The translations under genes were made by a program, and so were the position numbers. A model generated the notes under the pieces. The model was given only the letters and a program-made list of their open reading frames with translations. It was not told the DNA's origin and ran no database searches. From Pseudomonas graminis (GTDB lineage Bacteria; Pseudomonadota; Gammaproteobacteria; Pseudomonadales; Pseudomonadaceae), in the NCBI RefSeq assembly GCF_013201545.1, contig NZ_CP053746.1:4230501-4294500 (forward strand): 64,000 bases of DNA. Direction: 5' to 3'. Shown one piece after another: positions 25,505 to 35,024 of this stretch. Positions within the stretch are counted from its first letter, which is position 1; the number at the start of each line of letters is the position of its first letter.

Positions 25505-25891
25505 TTATGGCGTCACCTGAAAACGGTAGGTGCCTTCACTCTTGTGGGTGTCCACCGACACGGCGTGCCATTCCACCTTGTATTTGCCCGGGACCATCGG
25601 CACGGCCGGGGTCACGATCAGGACTTTCTTGTCGTTGGGATCAGTTTCGACGCTGCGCGTCTGGATGATTTCAGTCGGCGTATCAGGCGCGTCCAGGCTG
25701 ATGACCACTTTGGTGAATGTGGCTTCGACGCCTTCGGAGAAGACCAGGCGCAGCTCTTTGGGTGCGCTCACTTCACTGTCGGCAGCCGGCTGCTGGCTTT
25801 CAAGATGGGCGTGGGCGAAGGCAGCCGTTGAGGTCAGACAGGCCAATAGGGAAAGGCAGGAGAGGGCGTGCTTGAAACGTTGGGCAGACAT
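25505..25891 (-). CDS. copC: periplasmic copper-binding protein CopC
   Basis: A 128-residue protein with a signal peptide ending AAFA, leaving a mature N-terminus HAHLESQQPA. The amino-terminal His, with the later Asp/His in VSVDTHKSEG, can form the Cu(II) histidine-brace site of CopC. No Met-rich Cu(I) loop is apparent, so it should be a Cu(II)-only type. The ATG at 25891 is preceded by AAAGG; the frame runs 27 codons further upstream without merit. Confidence 0.9.
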   Translation of the reverse strand: MSAQRFKHALSCLSLLACLTSTAAFAHAHLESQQPAADSEVSAPKELRLVFSEGVEATFTKVVISLDAPDTPTEIIQTRSVETDPNDKKVLIVTPAVPMVPGKYKVEWHAVSVDTHKSEGTYRFQVTP

Positions 25892-26075
25892 CGGCGGGAC
25901 CTTTGCTTGGGCGGCAGTTGCAGCGAATGGATGACGGCATCGACGACGGTCGACTTGCGATGATCGGATCACTACTAGACCAGAAAGTGCAGAGGGACTC
26001 CAGCGATTAAGCCGGGTGCGGCGTCAGAATCAAGACGTCTTGAGCGCGGAAAACAAGGCGGGGGGGTGATGGAGT

Positions 26076-26106
26076 AAAAGGGCCACGCCGCCTGCGCGAC
26101 GCGGCC
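26076..26106 (-). terminator. terminator of the chemoreceptor gene
   Basis: GGGCC-CG and CG-GGCCC arms with a G/C-rich interior, followed on the minus strand by TTTTA. It lies about ten bases past the chemoreceptor stop. Confidence 0.65.
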
Positions 26107-26114
26107 CTGCAGGG

Positions 26115-27752
26115 TCAGACCTTGAAGAAGCTTACGCGGTCGGTCAGCACGTCGGCCAGGGTCGACAGCTCGCGGCTGGAGCGCGCCACCTGATTGGAGC
26201 CGACGGCGGTTTCCAGCGCCGAGTCGTGGATGCGGTTGATGTTGACGCTGACGTCATCGGCCACCGCCCGTTGCTGCGCGGCGGCGCTGGCGATCTGCGC
26301 GTTCATGTCGTTGAGCGCGCCGACCTCGTGGCGGATTTTCACCAGCGCGGTTTGCGCTTCGTGGGTCTGCTCGACGGTGCGCTGGGCCATTTCACGGCTT
26401 TCCCGCATCAGGTCGGCAGTCTTCACCGCACCGGTCTGCAACTGACCGACCATGTCACGGATTTCCTGGGTCGACTCCTGGGTGCGGTTGGCCAGGGAGC
26501 GAACCTCGTCGGCGACCACCGCGAAACCGCGACCTGCTTCACCGGCGCGGGCGGCTTCGATGGCAGCGTTGAGCGCCAGCAGGTTGGTGCGTTCCGCGAT
26601 GGAGTTGATCACCGCCACCACGTTTTCGATGGCGCGGCTGTCGCTGGACACCTGGCCCACCGAATCAGCAGCGCTCTCGAGTTTGCGCGCCAGCTGGTCC
26701 ATCGCCTGGGCGGTGCCTTCAACCACGCGCTTGCCATTTTCAACTTCGTTATCGGCCGTCTGGGTGGCATTCGCCGCCTGATCAGCGTAGCCCGCCACTT
26801 CTTTCACGGTGGTGGCCATCTGATTAATGGCGGTAGCCATTTGCTGGGTTTCGCTGGCCTGCAGGCGCATCTGCTCGCTGTTGCTGTCGGAACTGGACAA
26901 CAACTGGGCGGAGGAGTGGGTCAACGCCGCAGCGGCCGAGCGCACTTCGGTGATGGTGGCCGACAAGTGCAGGTTGGTCGCTTTCAACGCGCCCATCACG
27001 CTGTCGGGGTAGGCCGTTTCGATCTTGTCCGTCAGCTCACCGGCTGCCAGACGACGGATTGAGGCCGCAACCTGGTGAGGCTCGGCGCCGAGGGTCGACT
27101 TCAGGCTGCGGATGATCAGCAACGAGGCGATGATTCCCAACACCACGGCGATGCCGGTGGACAGCAACATCAGCGAAGCGAATTGCGCCGCGGTGACCCG
27201 CACCGAAGTGATGTGCCCGCCAATGGACGCTTCTTCGAGGTCAATCAGTGCGTTGATACGGGCGAGCCAATCCTTGTAGGCACCGGACACTTGCTCCATC
27301 AGCAGGGTCTGGGCCTGATCGATCTCGCCTTGCTGGCGCAACTTCAACAGTTTTTCGGTCGCGCTCAGCGCAGTGCGTTCGGCCGTCTTGATGTTGGCCA
27401 GCAGCTCTTGTTCACGGGGCGACGCGCCCTTGGCCTGGTAGATGCGGTCCATGGGCGCGGCGGAGGCTTGATAAAGGCCGTCAAGGCGCTCGATGTCCCG
27501 CAAGTGCGTGGCGAGGCCTGCGTCGTTGCGCACCAGCACGGCATCGCGCAGGGCAATGGCCCTGTCGTGCACGCTGCCGCGGAAATTGATCGCGTAACGC
27601 TGTTTGACGGTGGCGTCCTCACTGACGTCGGTCAGGGCGGATTCCATCAAGTGAACCCGGTTAACGCCGACCAGTGTGACGAGAATCATCAGCGCGAGAA
27701 CAAGCCCGAAGCCCAATCCCAGGCGCTTGGCAATTGATAGGTTTTTAAACAT
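26115..27752 (-). CDS. methyl-accepting chemotaxis protein, four-helix sensor
   Basis: A 545-residue chemoreceptor: membrane helix at about 10-30, periplasmic four-helix-bundle sensor (about 31-185), second membrane helix (about 188-210), HAMP linker, then the cytoplasmic signalling domain with the conserved hairpin tip [37 protein letters not shown]. There is no C-terminal NWETF-type tether, so methylation relies on shared CheR/CheB access. The ligand cannot be told from sequence. Confidence 0.92.
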   Translation of the reverse strand: MFKNLSIAKRLGLGFGLVLALMILVTLVGVNRVHLMESALTDVSEDATVKQRYAINFRGSVHDRAIALRDAVLVRNDAGLATHLRDIERLDGLYQASAAPMDRIYQAKGASPREQELLANIKTAERTALSATEKLLKLRQQGEIDQAQTLLMEQVSGAYKDWLARINALIDLEEASIGGHITSVRVTAAQFASLMLLSTGIAVVLGIIASLLIIRSLKSTLGAEPHQVAASIRRLAAGELTDKIETAYPDSVMGALKATNLHLSATITEVRSAAAALTHSSAQLLSSSDSNSEQMRLQASETQQMATAINQMATTVKEVAGYADQAANATQTADNEVENGKRVVEGTAQAMDQLARKLESAADSVGQVSSDSRAIENVVAVINSIAERTNLLALNAAIEAARAGEAGRGFAVVADEVRSLANRTQESTQEIRDMVGQLQTGAVKTADLMRESREMAQRTVEQTHEAQTALVKIRHEVGALNDMNAQIASAAAQQRAVADDVSVNINRIHDSALETAVGSNQVARSSRELSTLADVLTDRVSFFKV

Positions 27753-28389
27753 GGCGTGCACCTGAAATGAAAGCGTTCGTGATATTAGAACGCTATTACT
27801 TGGTGCGCTTTATATCGGAGTTTTGTTGGGACCGGTGAGTTATTTTTACTATGAAGGCAATAGCACCCGCCGGTACTTTTCGATGGAATTTTTACCCAAT
27901 TGCGCGTTCACTCGAAGTCGGTAGACCCGCGCATGGTAAAGGGACGAAAAAAAGCCACCGCACTGACGTGAGGTGGCCAAAAGTCTTACCAAAGGAATGA
28001 TGAAGCGGAGCATGATTCGATTGCCTGATGCTGCGGAGTCATCCGGCAATTGATTCGTGTTCTTCATCGCCGACGACGGTAACACTGGCCGAAAGTTTTC
28101 AACTATTACGAACATTGATAGTGACTATCAAGACTCGTTGGGAAACCCACTGTGCGGATAGTGCTACAAGATTTTCGGCCTGCAAATGCGTGGTCTACCG
28201 CAGGTTGAACGGGCATCAACAACACTCAATGTGCTCCTTTGCCTGGAACAGCCGTCCAGTCATTGGCATGTGTGTTTCGTTTCCATCTGCCGCAACGCCG
28301 CTCCAGCGCTGAACCTTGATGTGAACTTCCAACAGTGCCCTGCATTCAGGGGCGCGCGCGCTGGGCCTTAATCGAGACAGGGGATAGCA
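27753..28389. other. long intergenic region between chemoreceptor and porin genes
   Basis: No convincing gene. A minus-strand open frame of 88 codons (27849-28115) lacks a ribosome site and recognisable features. The region is AT-richer than its neighbours and carries a perfect 17-bp palindrome at 28115-28131, so it probably holds the porin promoter and control sites. Confidence 0.5.
28115..28131. promoter_or_regulatory. 17-bp perfect palindrome upstream of the porin gene
   Basis: TTGATAGT-G-ACTATCAA, with 8-bp perfect arms and a single central base. It lies about 260 bases before the porin start, has no T-run and so is an operator candidate rather than a terminator. The regulator is unknown. 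Confidence 0.5.
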
Positions 28390-29712
28390 ATGACTTTCGT
28401 GAAATGGAATCTGATGACGCTGGCGGTTTCGCTGGGTGTCAGTCAATTGGCAACGGCAGGGGTTGTCAGTGATCAATCGGAGGCCAAGGGCTTCGTCGAC
28501 GACAGCAGTCTGACCGTTCACCTGAAGAACTACTATTTCAACCGGGACAACAAGAACAGCAAGGACGACAGCAAGGACTGGACCCAGGGTGTGCTGGGTA
28601 ATTTCAGCTCCGGCTTCACCCAGGGCACCGTGGGTTTTGGCGTTGATGCCTACGGTTATTGGGGCCTGAAGCTTGATGGCGGCGGCGGGACCACCGGCAC
28701 TGGCAACCTGCCGGTGGACAGCCATGGCAGTCCGCAGGATGAATACGGCACGGCCGGCGGGGCGCTGAAGATGCGCATCTCGAAAACCGAATTGCGTTAC
28801 GGCAATCTGCAGCCCCAGGCGCCGGTGTTTGCTGCGGGCGGTTCGCGACTGTTTCCGCAAACCGCGACCGGCTTTAACCTGCTGAGCAGCGACATTGCCA
28901 ATCTGGAACTCGACGGCGGCCACTTCACCGGCAGCAACGGCCCGGTCACCACCAACAATGATCACGGCATCTGGGCGGCGTATGCCAACGTCGAAGCCAG
29001 CAGCATTGACTACGCCGGCGGTAAATACGCACTCACCGATAATCTGTCGGTCAGCCTTTACGGCTCGGACCTCAAGGATGTCTGGCATCAGTACTACGGC
29101 AATGCCAACTACACCTTGCCGATCTCTGATCAGCAGTCGTTGAACTTCGATTTCAATATCTATCGCACCAATGACAGCGGCGCCGCCAAAGCGGGCGATA
29201 TCAGCAACACGACCTGGTCGCTGGCCGCTGCGTATTCTTTCCTGACCGCCCACACAGTGACTTTGGCGTACCAAAAAGTGCATGGCGACACGCCGTTCGA
29301 TTATGTGGCCTTCGGTAATAACGGCGCGGGCGACACCGGTGATTCGATACTGCTGGCCAACTCGGTTCAGTATTCCGACTTCAACGGTCCGGGCGAAAAA
29401 TCATGGCAGGCACGGTATGACCTGAACATGGCAAGTTACGGTGCGCCGGGTTTGAGTTTCATGGTCCGTTATATCCACGGTGACGACATCGATGGATCCC
29501 ATATCCCGTCGAACAGCACTTACACCGGTTATGGCGATGACGGCGACCATCACGAAACCAACCTTGAAGCGAAGTATGTGGTGCAGTCCGGCCCGGCCAA
29601 GGACTTGTCCCTGCGCATGCGTCAGGCCTGGCACACTGCCAACGGCGATCAGCCTGATGGCGACGTGAAGGAATTTCGTTTGATCGCGGATTATCCGATC
29701 AATATTTTCTGA
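28390..29712 (+). CDS. OprD-family outer-membrane porin
   Basis: A 440-residue protein with a signal peptide ending QLATA and the OprD pattern: GFVDDSSLTVHLKNYYFNRD at the start, alternating beta strands and long loops, and a C-terminal aromatic end (RLIADYPINIF). OprD-type porins form 18-strand channels for amino acids or organic acids. Loop sequences do not reveal the substrate. A terminator follows. Confidence 0.92.
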   Translation: MTFVKWNLMTLAVSLGVSQLATAGVVSDQSEAKGFVDDSSLTVHLKNYYFNRDNKNSKDDSKDWTQGVLGNFSSGFTQGTVGFGVDAYGYWGLKLDGGGGTTGTGNLPVDSHGSPQDEYGTAGGALKMRISKTELRYGNLQPQAPVFAAGGSRLFPQTATGFNLLSSDIANLELDGGHFTGSNGPVTTNNDHGIWAAYANVEASSIDYAGGKYALTDNLSVSLYGSDLKDVWHQYYGNANYTLPISDQQSLNFDFNIYRTNDSGAAKAGDISNTTWSLAAAYSFLTAHTVTLAYQKVHGDTPFDYVAFGNNGAGDTGDSILLANSVQYSDFNGPGEKSWQARYDLNMASYGAPGLSFMVRYIHGDDIDGSHIPSNSTYTGYGDDGDHHETNLEAKYVVQSGPAKDLSLRMRQAWHTANGDQPDGDVKEFRLIADYPINIF

Positions 29713-29749
29713 TCGGGAGGCGGGTGATGTGAATCCCCGCTGCATAAGA

Positions 29750-29785
29750 AAGCCAGGCTGTCCGAAAGGAAGCCTGGCTTTTTTG
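29750..29785 (+). terminator. rho-independent terminator after the porin
   Basis: AAGCCAGGC pairs with GCCTGGCTT, followed by TTTTGG. It is 38 bases past the porin stop. Confidence 0.85.
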
Positions 29786-29819
29786 GTTTTGTCATTGGCC
29801 TGGATATGTGTAAGCAGGG

Positions 29820-29850
29820 CGGGCCTCTTCCCGGCTAAAGCCGGTCCTAC
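29820..29850 (-). repeat. REP element, left of the IS110 element
   Basis: GCCTCTTCCCGGCTAAAGCCGGTCCTAC is the reverse orientation of the Pseudomonas REP. It lies about 80 bases from the transposase stop. Confidence 0.85.
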
Positions 29851-29931
29851 ACAGTACATGTCGCTGCTTTCAATGTGACCGGCCTCAACCGAGAAGCAAC
29901 GGCGTGCACATCGTAGATACTCTGTTCCCGA

Positions 29932-30927
29932 TCAAGCTTTTTGCAGATGTTTTTCGCTGAAAAGCTTGGCCGTATTGAAGTCTTCGCCGCTGCGCATGCA
30001 AGCCCACAAACCTGTCAGGTATTTACGCATCACCGCGCAGATCGCTTGCATCTTACGTTTGCCTCGGCCCACCAGAGCCTCGTAAAAACCCTTCACATAG
30101 GGATCGCAGCGGATCGCAGTCAGCGCTGGCATGTACATTGAACAGCGTAAGTAAGCGTTGCCGCATTTGCTGAGCCTGCCAGGCTTGTCGATGCTCGTTC
30201 CAGACTGAGTCAGCCGTACATCCAGCCCTGCATGGCGGCTTACCTGGCCTGACTTCAAGGTCGTTGGCAGGGTCGCCATTTCGGCAAGCGCGGCCAGCGT
30301 GGAGACCTCGCCCATGCCGGGGGCCGCCAGCATATTATCGAACTGACCTTGCAGCACCGGACAGCTGGCAACCAGATCCAGTCCAGCCTTTCTGAAGCGT
30401 TCAATACGCTTGTCAAAGGCTGCGATGGCCTCTTCTTCGTCTTCGATCAGCAGTGCCGAGGACGTGTCAGTCGCCTTAAGCGCGTGCAACTCATTTTTCG
30501 CCTGGGTACGGTGGTCGACCAAACGATTGATGTGCCGGCCGATAGCCCGCAGCTCAAGCTGGGCGGAAGTTGGCGGAGTCCACAAGCTAGGCGTCATACG
30601 CTCGCCATATTCGGCAAGCAACTGGGCATCGATTGCATCCGTCTTGCTGTGCTGAAGCTTCAGCCTGGCAAAATTACGGGAGCTTTTCGGGTTAATCACC
30701 GACACCGGCAAACCCGCTGCACTCAGCTCTATCGCCAGATCCAGGTAATAGATACCGGTGGCTTCCATGACAACGCTGAGCGGTTTGAGGGCCAGGAGTT
30801 TCTTGACGGCAGCCTTGCGGCCTTTAGGTGTTTGAGCAATTACCCACGCGCCGGCTGATCGACCCTTATCGCGCCATCCCATAGCCGTCGTGCGTGAACC
30901 AACATCAAGACCGACGTGAATAGCCAT
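29932..30927 (-). CDS. IS110-family DEDD transposase
   Basis: A 331-residue transposase. The N-terminal RuvC-like DEDD domain shows GLDVGSRT (first Asp), VMEATGIYY (Glu) and KTDAIDAQLLAEYG (paired Asp), and the C-terminal transposase_20 domain has MLAAPGMGEVSTLAALAE with SKCGNAYLRCSMYM containing the catalytic-type Ser region. GGAG lies nine bases before the ATG at 30927; an in-frame ATG is nine bases upstream. The frame is intact, so the element may be active. Confidence 0.92.
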   Translation of the reverse strand: MAIHVGLDVGSRTTAMGWRDKGRSAGAWVIAQTPKGRKAAVKKLLALKPLSVVMEATGIYYLDLAIELSAAGLPVSVINPKSSRNFARLKLQHSKTDAIDAQLLAEYGERMTPSLWTPPTSAQLELRAIGRHINRLVDHRTQAKNELHALKATDTSSALLIEDEEEAIAAFDKRIERFRKAGLDLVASCPVLQGQFDNMLAAPGMGEVSTLAALAEMATLPTTLKSGQVSRHAGLDVRLTQSGTSIDKPGRLSKCGNAYLRCSMYMPALTAIRCDPYVKGFYEALVGRGKRKMQAICAVMRKYLTGLWACMRSGEDFNTAKLFSEKHLQKA

Positions 30928-30959
30928 GGCTTTCATCTCCAGAAAAACTGGGTAATGAT

Positions 30960-31150
30960 GGCTCTGGTTCCCCTGACCTCGAACTTCATGCCGCTGCAAC
31001 CTTGTAATGCGAAGTCCGACTTGTCGGCTTCTCGATACTCTACGTGGTGGGCAATGAGGCGGGGGGACCTCTCTACGGACAAGGTCAGGATTAACGTCTG
31101 CCTTAGGGACCGATCGGTCTCCCCCAGAACACATCTTTTTGGTTATGCAT
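30960..31150 (-). ncRNA. candidate IS110 bridge RNA leader
   Basis: The non-coding leader before the transposase contains several foldable inverted repeats: GAAG-CCGAC / GTCGG-CTTC at 31011-31031, a perfect GACCGATCGGTC at 31108-31119, and a long-range 8-bp pairing CCTGACCT (about 30972) with AGGTCAGG (about 31083). IS110-group elements transcribe a structured bridge RNA from this position to choose target and donor. Ends and loops cannot be assigned by eye. Confidence 0.45.
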
Positions 31151-31189
31151 CCAGAAGACTAGCGAGTCTGAGCGGGTGTGTGAGAAACA

Positions 31190-31222
31190 TACAAGGACCG
31201 GCTTCAGCCGGGGAGAGGCCGG
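31190..31222 (+). repeat. REP element, right of the IS110 element
   Basis: AAGGACCGGCTTCAGCCGGGGAGAGGCC is a forward-orientation REP just past the IS110 leader. Confidence 0.8.
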
Positions 31223-31249
31223 TACGTACAACACACCTCTCAATGCCAG

Positions 31250-32149
31250 TCAGTCAGGCCTGTGATCCCCGCGAATCGAAAAATTCGCCATGTGTTCCAG
31301 CCCCTTGATCAGCCCCGAGTGATCCCAGCCACTCCCGCCCAATGCCGCGCAGGTGCTGAACACTTGCTGGGCGTTGGCGGTATTGGGCAGGTTCAGCCCC
31401 AACTCCCGCGCGCCTTCGAGCGCCAGATTCAAATCCTTCTGATGCAGCGCGATCCGGAAGCCCGGGTTGAACGTCCCCTTGATCATCCGCTCGCCATGCA
31501 CCTCGAGAATCTTCGACGAAGCAAACCCGCCCATCAATGCCTCTCGCACCTTGGCCGGGTCGGCGCCGTTTTTCGACGCAAACAGCAGGGCTTCAGCCAC
31601 GGCCTGGATGTTCAGCGCAACGATGATCTGGTTGGCGACCTTGGCGGTCTGGCCGTCACCGTTGCCGCCGACCAGGGTGATGTTCTTGCCCATGGTCTGG
31701 AACAGCGGCAGGGCGCGCTCGAAAGTGGCCTGTTCGCCGCCGACCATGATGCTCAGCGTAGCCGCCTTGGCGCCGACTTCACCGCCCGACACCGGTGCGT
31801 CGAGGTACTGCGCGCCGGTGGCGTTGATCTTCTCGGCGAAGGCTTTGGTTGCCGAAGGGGAGATCGAACTCATGTCGATGACCACTTTGCCGGCACCGGT
31901 GCCTTCGCTCAGACCGTTTTCGCCGAATAGCACGTCGTTGACCTGCGGGGTGTCCGGCAGCATGACGATGACGAATTCCGCTTCCTGTGCCACTTCCCGC
32001 GGGTTGGCCAGCACCGTCGCACCGCCGTCCACCAGGGAGGCGGGCGGGGCAATGAAGTGCCGGGAGAGAATCAGTTGATGACCTGCTTTCTGCAGGTTTT
32101 CTGCCATGGGCAGGCCCATGATGCCGGTGCCGATGAATCCGATGTTAGC
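31250..32149 (-). CDS. glxR: 2-hydroxy-3-oxopropionate (tartronate semialdehyde) reductase
   Basis: A 299-residue beta-hydroxyacid dehydrogenase. The Rossmann loop GFIGTGIMGLPMAENL, substrate motif DAPVSGGEVGAKAATL and catalytic Lys block GDGQTAKVANQIIVALN are intact. It reduces tartronate semialdehyde made by Gcl to D-glycerate, the last step of the glyoxylate branch encoded here. The frame starts 14 codons earlier, but MANIGFIG at 32149 is the family start. A repeat-rich gap separates it from hyi. Confidence 0.93.
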   Translation of the reverse strand, partial: ANIGFIGTGIMGLPMAENLQKAGHQLILSRHFIAPPASLVDGGATVLANPREVAQEAEFVIVMLPDTPQVNDVLFGENGLSEGTGAGKVVIDMSSISPSATKAFAEKINATGAQYLDAPVSGGEVGAKAATLSIMVGGEQATFERALPLFQTMGKNITLVGGNGDGQTAKVANQIIVALNIQAVAEALLFASKNGADPAKVREALMGGFASSKILEVHGERMIKGTFNPGFRIALHQKDLNLALEGARELGLNLPNTANAQQVFSTCAALGGSGWDHSGLIKGLEHMANFSIRGDHRPD

Positions 32150-32168
32150 CATAGAAGATGCCTCTGGT

Positions 32169-32301
32169 TGTTGTGGGGGAGCGAGCAGCAAGCCTCAAGC
32201 CGCAAGCCGCAAGCTAGAAGCCGCAAGCTTGACCGCGTTCGTCCAGCTGGCAATTCTTGAAGCTTGAAGCTTGAAGCTTGAAGCTTGAAGCTTGAAGCTT
32301 G
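32169..32301. repeat. heptamer repeat tract between glxR and hyi
   Basis: From 32261 the unit AGCTTGA occurs in about six perfect tandem copies. Upstream (32169-32232) lies a degenerate run of CAAGCCG/CAAGCT-type units. AGCTT is self-complementary, so the RNA could fold. The tract lies inside the probable gcl-hyi-glxR transcript. Confidence 0.85.
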
Positions 32302-32310
32302 CCCCTGACT

Positions 32311-33093
32311 TCAGATCAAATTATGGGTTTTCAGCCACCCAAGCCCGGCTTCGGTGGTGGTCAGCGGCTTGTATTCACAGCCGACCCAGCCGCGATAACC
32401 CAGCCGGTCCAGGTGCTTGAACAGAAAGCCGTAGTTGATTTCGCCGGTGCCGGGCTCGTGCCGGCCGGGGTTGTCGGCCAGTTGCACGTGACGGATCGCC
32501 GGCAGGTGGTTTTCAAGGGTGCGGGCCAGGTCGCCTTCCATGATTTGCATGTGGTAGATGTCGTATTGCAGCGACAGATTGCGGCTGCCGACCTTCTCGC
32601 GAATCGCCAGCGCCTGGGCGGTGGTGTTCAGGTAGAACCCCGGAATGTCCAGGGTGTTGATCATCTCCATCACCAGATCGATGCCCTGGGCTTGCAGGCG
32701 GTCGGCGGCGTATTTGAGATTGTCGACGAAGGTCTTCTCGATCAGCCCGTCGTCGAACCCCTCGGGCTTGATCCCCGCCAGGCAGTTGATCTGGGTGTTG
32801 CCCAGAACCTTGGCGTAGGCGATGGCCAGGTCAACGCCTGCATAGAACTCCTCGACCCGATCGGGGTGACAGGCGATGCCGCGCTCGCCCTTGCCCCAGT
32901 CGCCCGCTGGCAGGTTGAACAGCACTTGAGTCAGCCGGTTGCGGTCCAGCTCGGCTTTGATCTGCGCTGAGCTGAAGTCATAGGGAAACAGATACTCGAC
33001 GCCACTGAACCCGGCGTCGGCAGCGGCTTCGAACCGTTGCAGAAATTCCAGTTCAGTGAACAGCATCGACAGGTTGGCGCATAAACGTGGCAT
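32311..33093 (-). CDS. hyi: hydroxypyruvate isomerase
   Basis: A 260-residue TIM-barrel isomerase of the AP-endonuclease-2 superfamily. Family blocks include CANLSMLFTELEFLQRF, NLPAGDWGKGERGIAC, LVMEMINT with the metal Glu, LQYDIYHMQIMEGD and VGCEYKP. It interconverts hydroxypyruvate and tartronate semialdehyde. It follows gcl after about 48 bases on the same strand, forming an operon with glxR. Confidence 0.93.
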   Translation of the reverse strand: MPRLCANLSMLFTELEFLQRFEAAADAGFSGVEYLFPYDFSSAQIKAELDRNRLTQVLFNLPAGDWGKGERGIACHPDRVEEFYAGVDLAIAYAKVLGNTQINCLAGIKPEGFDDGLIEKTFVDNLKYAADRLQAQGIDLVMEMINTLDIPGFYLNTTAQALAIREKVGSRNLSLQYDIYHMQIMEGDLARTLENHLPAIRHVQLADNPGRHEPGTGEINYGFLFKHLDRLGYRGWVGCEYKPLTTTEAGLGWLKTHNLI

Positions 33094-33140
33094 GACGTAC
33101 TCCTTCTTGTTCTGGGCTCTTCTTGGATAACCGGGTGCGA

Positions 33141-34916
33141 TCAGTCCAGCAGGCTGAGGGCGGTGGGAGCGTCGGCGCGGCTCTCGGCCAGGGACTCGAA
33201 CTCGTTGATCGCGTTGATTTCGGTGCCCATCGCAATGTTGGTGACGCGCTCGAGAATGATCTCCACCACCACCGGCACGCGGTACTGCTGCATCAGGCTG
33301 GTGGCTTCGGCGAAGGCGGCCTGCAGGTGCGCCGGGTCAAGCACGCGGATTGCCTTGCAGCCCAGGCCTTCGGCAACCGCGACGTGATTGACCCCATAGC
33401 CTTCCAGCTCAGGCGCATTGATGTTGTCGAACGCCAGCTGCACGCAGTAGTCGATGTCGAAATTGCGCTGGGCCTGACGGATAAGCCCGAGGTAGGAGTT
33501 GTTCACCACCACGTGGATGTACGGCAGCTTGAACTGCGCACCGACGGCGAGCTCTTCGATCATGAACTGGAAATCGTAATCCCCTGACAGTGCGACAACC
33601 TGGCGGCTCGGGTCCGCCTTGACCACGCCCAGTGCCGCCGGAATGGTCCAGCCCAGCGGCCCGGCCTGACCGCAATTGATCCAGTGCCGCGGCTTGTAGA
33701 CGTGGAGGAATTGCGCGCCGGCAATCTGCGACAGGCCGATGGTGCTGATGTAGCAGGTGTCCTTGCCGAAATACTGATTCATCTCCTCGTACACCCGCTG
33801 CGGCTTGACCGGGATGTTCTCGTAATGGGTCTTGCGCTGCAGCGTGCGCTTGCGTTCCTGGCAACTGGCGAGCCACTGGCTGCGGTCCTTCAGCTTGCCG
33901 GCGGTGTGCCACTCGCGCGCCACTTCGATGAACATCGCCAGGGCTGCGCCGGCGTCGGAAACGATGCCCAGATCCGGCGTCAGCACACGGCCGATCTGCG
34001 TCGGTTCGATGTCAACGTGGATGAACGTGCGCCCTTCGCTGTACACCGACACGGTGCCGGTGTGGCGGTTGGCCCAGCGGTTGCCGATGCCGAGGACCAG
34101 ATCGGACTCCAGCATCGTCGCGTTGCCGTAGCGGTGAGAGGTCTGCAGCCCGACCATGCCGGCCATTTGCGGGTGATCATCGGGGATCGTGCCCCAGCCC
34201 ATCAGCGTCGGAATCACCGGAATACCGGTCAGCTCGGCGAATTCAACCAGCGCGTCCGAGGCATCGGCATTGATGATGCCGCCACCGGCGACGATCAGCG
34301 GACGTTCCGAGGCGTTGAGCATCGCCAGGGCTTTTTCGATTTGCTTGCGGCTGGCCTGTGGCTTGACCACCGGCAGCGGTTCGTAGGCGTCGATGTCGAA
34401 CTCGATCTCGGCCATCTGCACATCGAACGGCAGGTCGATCAATACCGGACCGGGCCGACCGCTGCGCATCAACTGAAAGGCTTTCTGGAACACATACGGC
34501 ACCTGGCCTGGCTCCATGACCGTGGTCGCCCACTTGGCCACCGGTGCGGCGATGCTGGCGATGTCCACGGCCTGGAAGTCTTCCTTGTGCATCCGTGCGC
34601 GCGGCGCCTGGCCGGTGATGCACAGAATCGGAATCGAGTCGGCGGAGGCTGAATACAGACCGGTGATCATGTCGGTGCCAGCCGGGCCCGAGGTGCCGAT
34701 GCACACGCCGATGTTGCCGGCGATGGCGCGGGTGTAGCCCTCGGCCATGTGCGAAGCGCCTTCGACGTGGCGCGCCAGCACGTGGTCAACGCCGCCGAGT
34801 TTCTTGAAGGCGGCGTACAGCGGGTTGATCGCGGCACCTGGAATACCGAAGGCGGTGTCGACGCCTTCGCGACGCATCACCAGAACGGCGGCTTCGATGG
34901 CTCTCATGACGGTCAT
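33141..34916 (-). CDS. gcl: glyoxylate carboligase
   Basis: A 591-residue thiamine-diphosphate enzyme joining two glyoxylates into tartronate semialdehyde and CO2. In the N-terminal PYR domain the Glu of other ThDP enzymes is replaced by Val ([14 protein letters not shown]), the hallmark of Gcl. The cofactor motif [17 protein letters not shown] ... [10 protein letters not shown] is intact. AGGAG precedes the start. The divergent LysR gene is its probable regulator, with glyoxylate or a purine-derived signal as likely inducer. Confidence 0.95.
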   Translation of the reverse strand: MTVMRAIEAAVLVMRREGVDTAFGIPGAAINPLYAAFKKLGGVDHVLARHVEGASHMAEGYTRAIAGNIGVCIGTSGPAGTDMITGLYSASADSIPILCITGQAPRARMHKEDFQAVDIASIAAPVAKWATTVMEPGQVPYVFQKAFQLMRSGRPGPVLIDLPFDVQMAEIEFDIDAYEPLPVVKPQASRKQIEKALAMLNASERPLIVAGGGIINADASDALVEFAELTGIPVIPTLMGWGTIPDDHPQMAGMVGLQTSHRYGNATMLESDLVLGIGNRWANRHTGTVSVYSEGRTFIHVDIEPTQIGRVLTPDLGIVSDAGAALAMFIEVAREWHTAGKLKDRSQWLASCQERKRTLQRKTHYENIPVKPQRVYEEMNQYFGKDTCYISTIGLSQIAGAQFLHVYKPRHWINCGQAGPLGWTIPAALGVVKADPSRQVVALSGDYDFQFMIEELAVGAQFKLPYIHVVVNNSYLGLIRQAQRNFDIDYCVQLAFDNINAPELEGYGVNHVAVAEGLGCKAIRVLDPAHLQAAFAEATSLMQQYRVPVVVEIILERVTNIAMGTEINAINEFESLAESRADAPTALSLLD

Positions 34917-35024
34917 TTGTTAGTCTCCTGAACTCGATAGTTTTTGTACGTAAACAGCCTGATTTGAATCCGATGTTTTGTGAATGGCTGTTTTTATCCG
35001 TTCTATCGGTATCTGGAGTATCGA

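Larger units (their letters stand above)
29870..31190 (-). mobile_element. IS110-family insertion sequence
   Basis: A single-transposase element bounded roughly by REP sequences on both sides; exact ends are not visible because IS110 elements often lack terminal inverted repeats and target duplications. It contains one transposase and a non-coding leader of about 220 bases upstream of it, the layout of the IS110 group. REP sites are known targets for several IS110-type elements in Pseudomonas and E. coli. Confidence 0.75.

Noticed and set aside
27849..28115. 88-codon minus-strand open frame upstream of the porin gene
   Set aside because: No ribosome site, no motif, mixed composition and a start lying at the edge of a palindrome; treated as non-coding.
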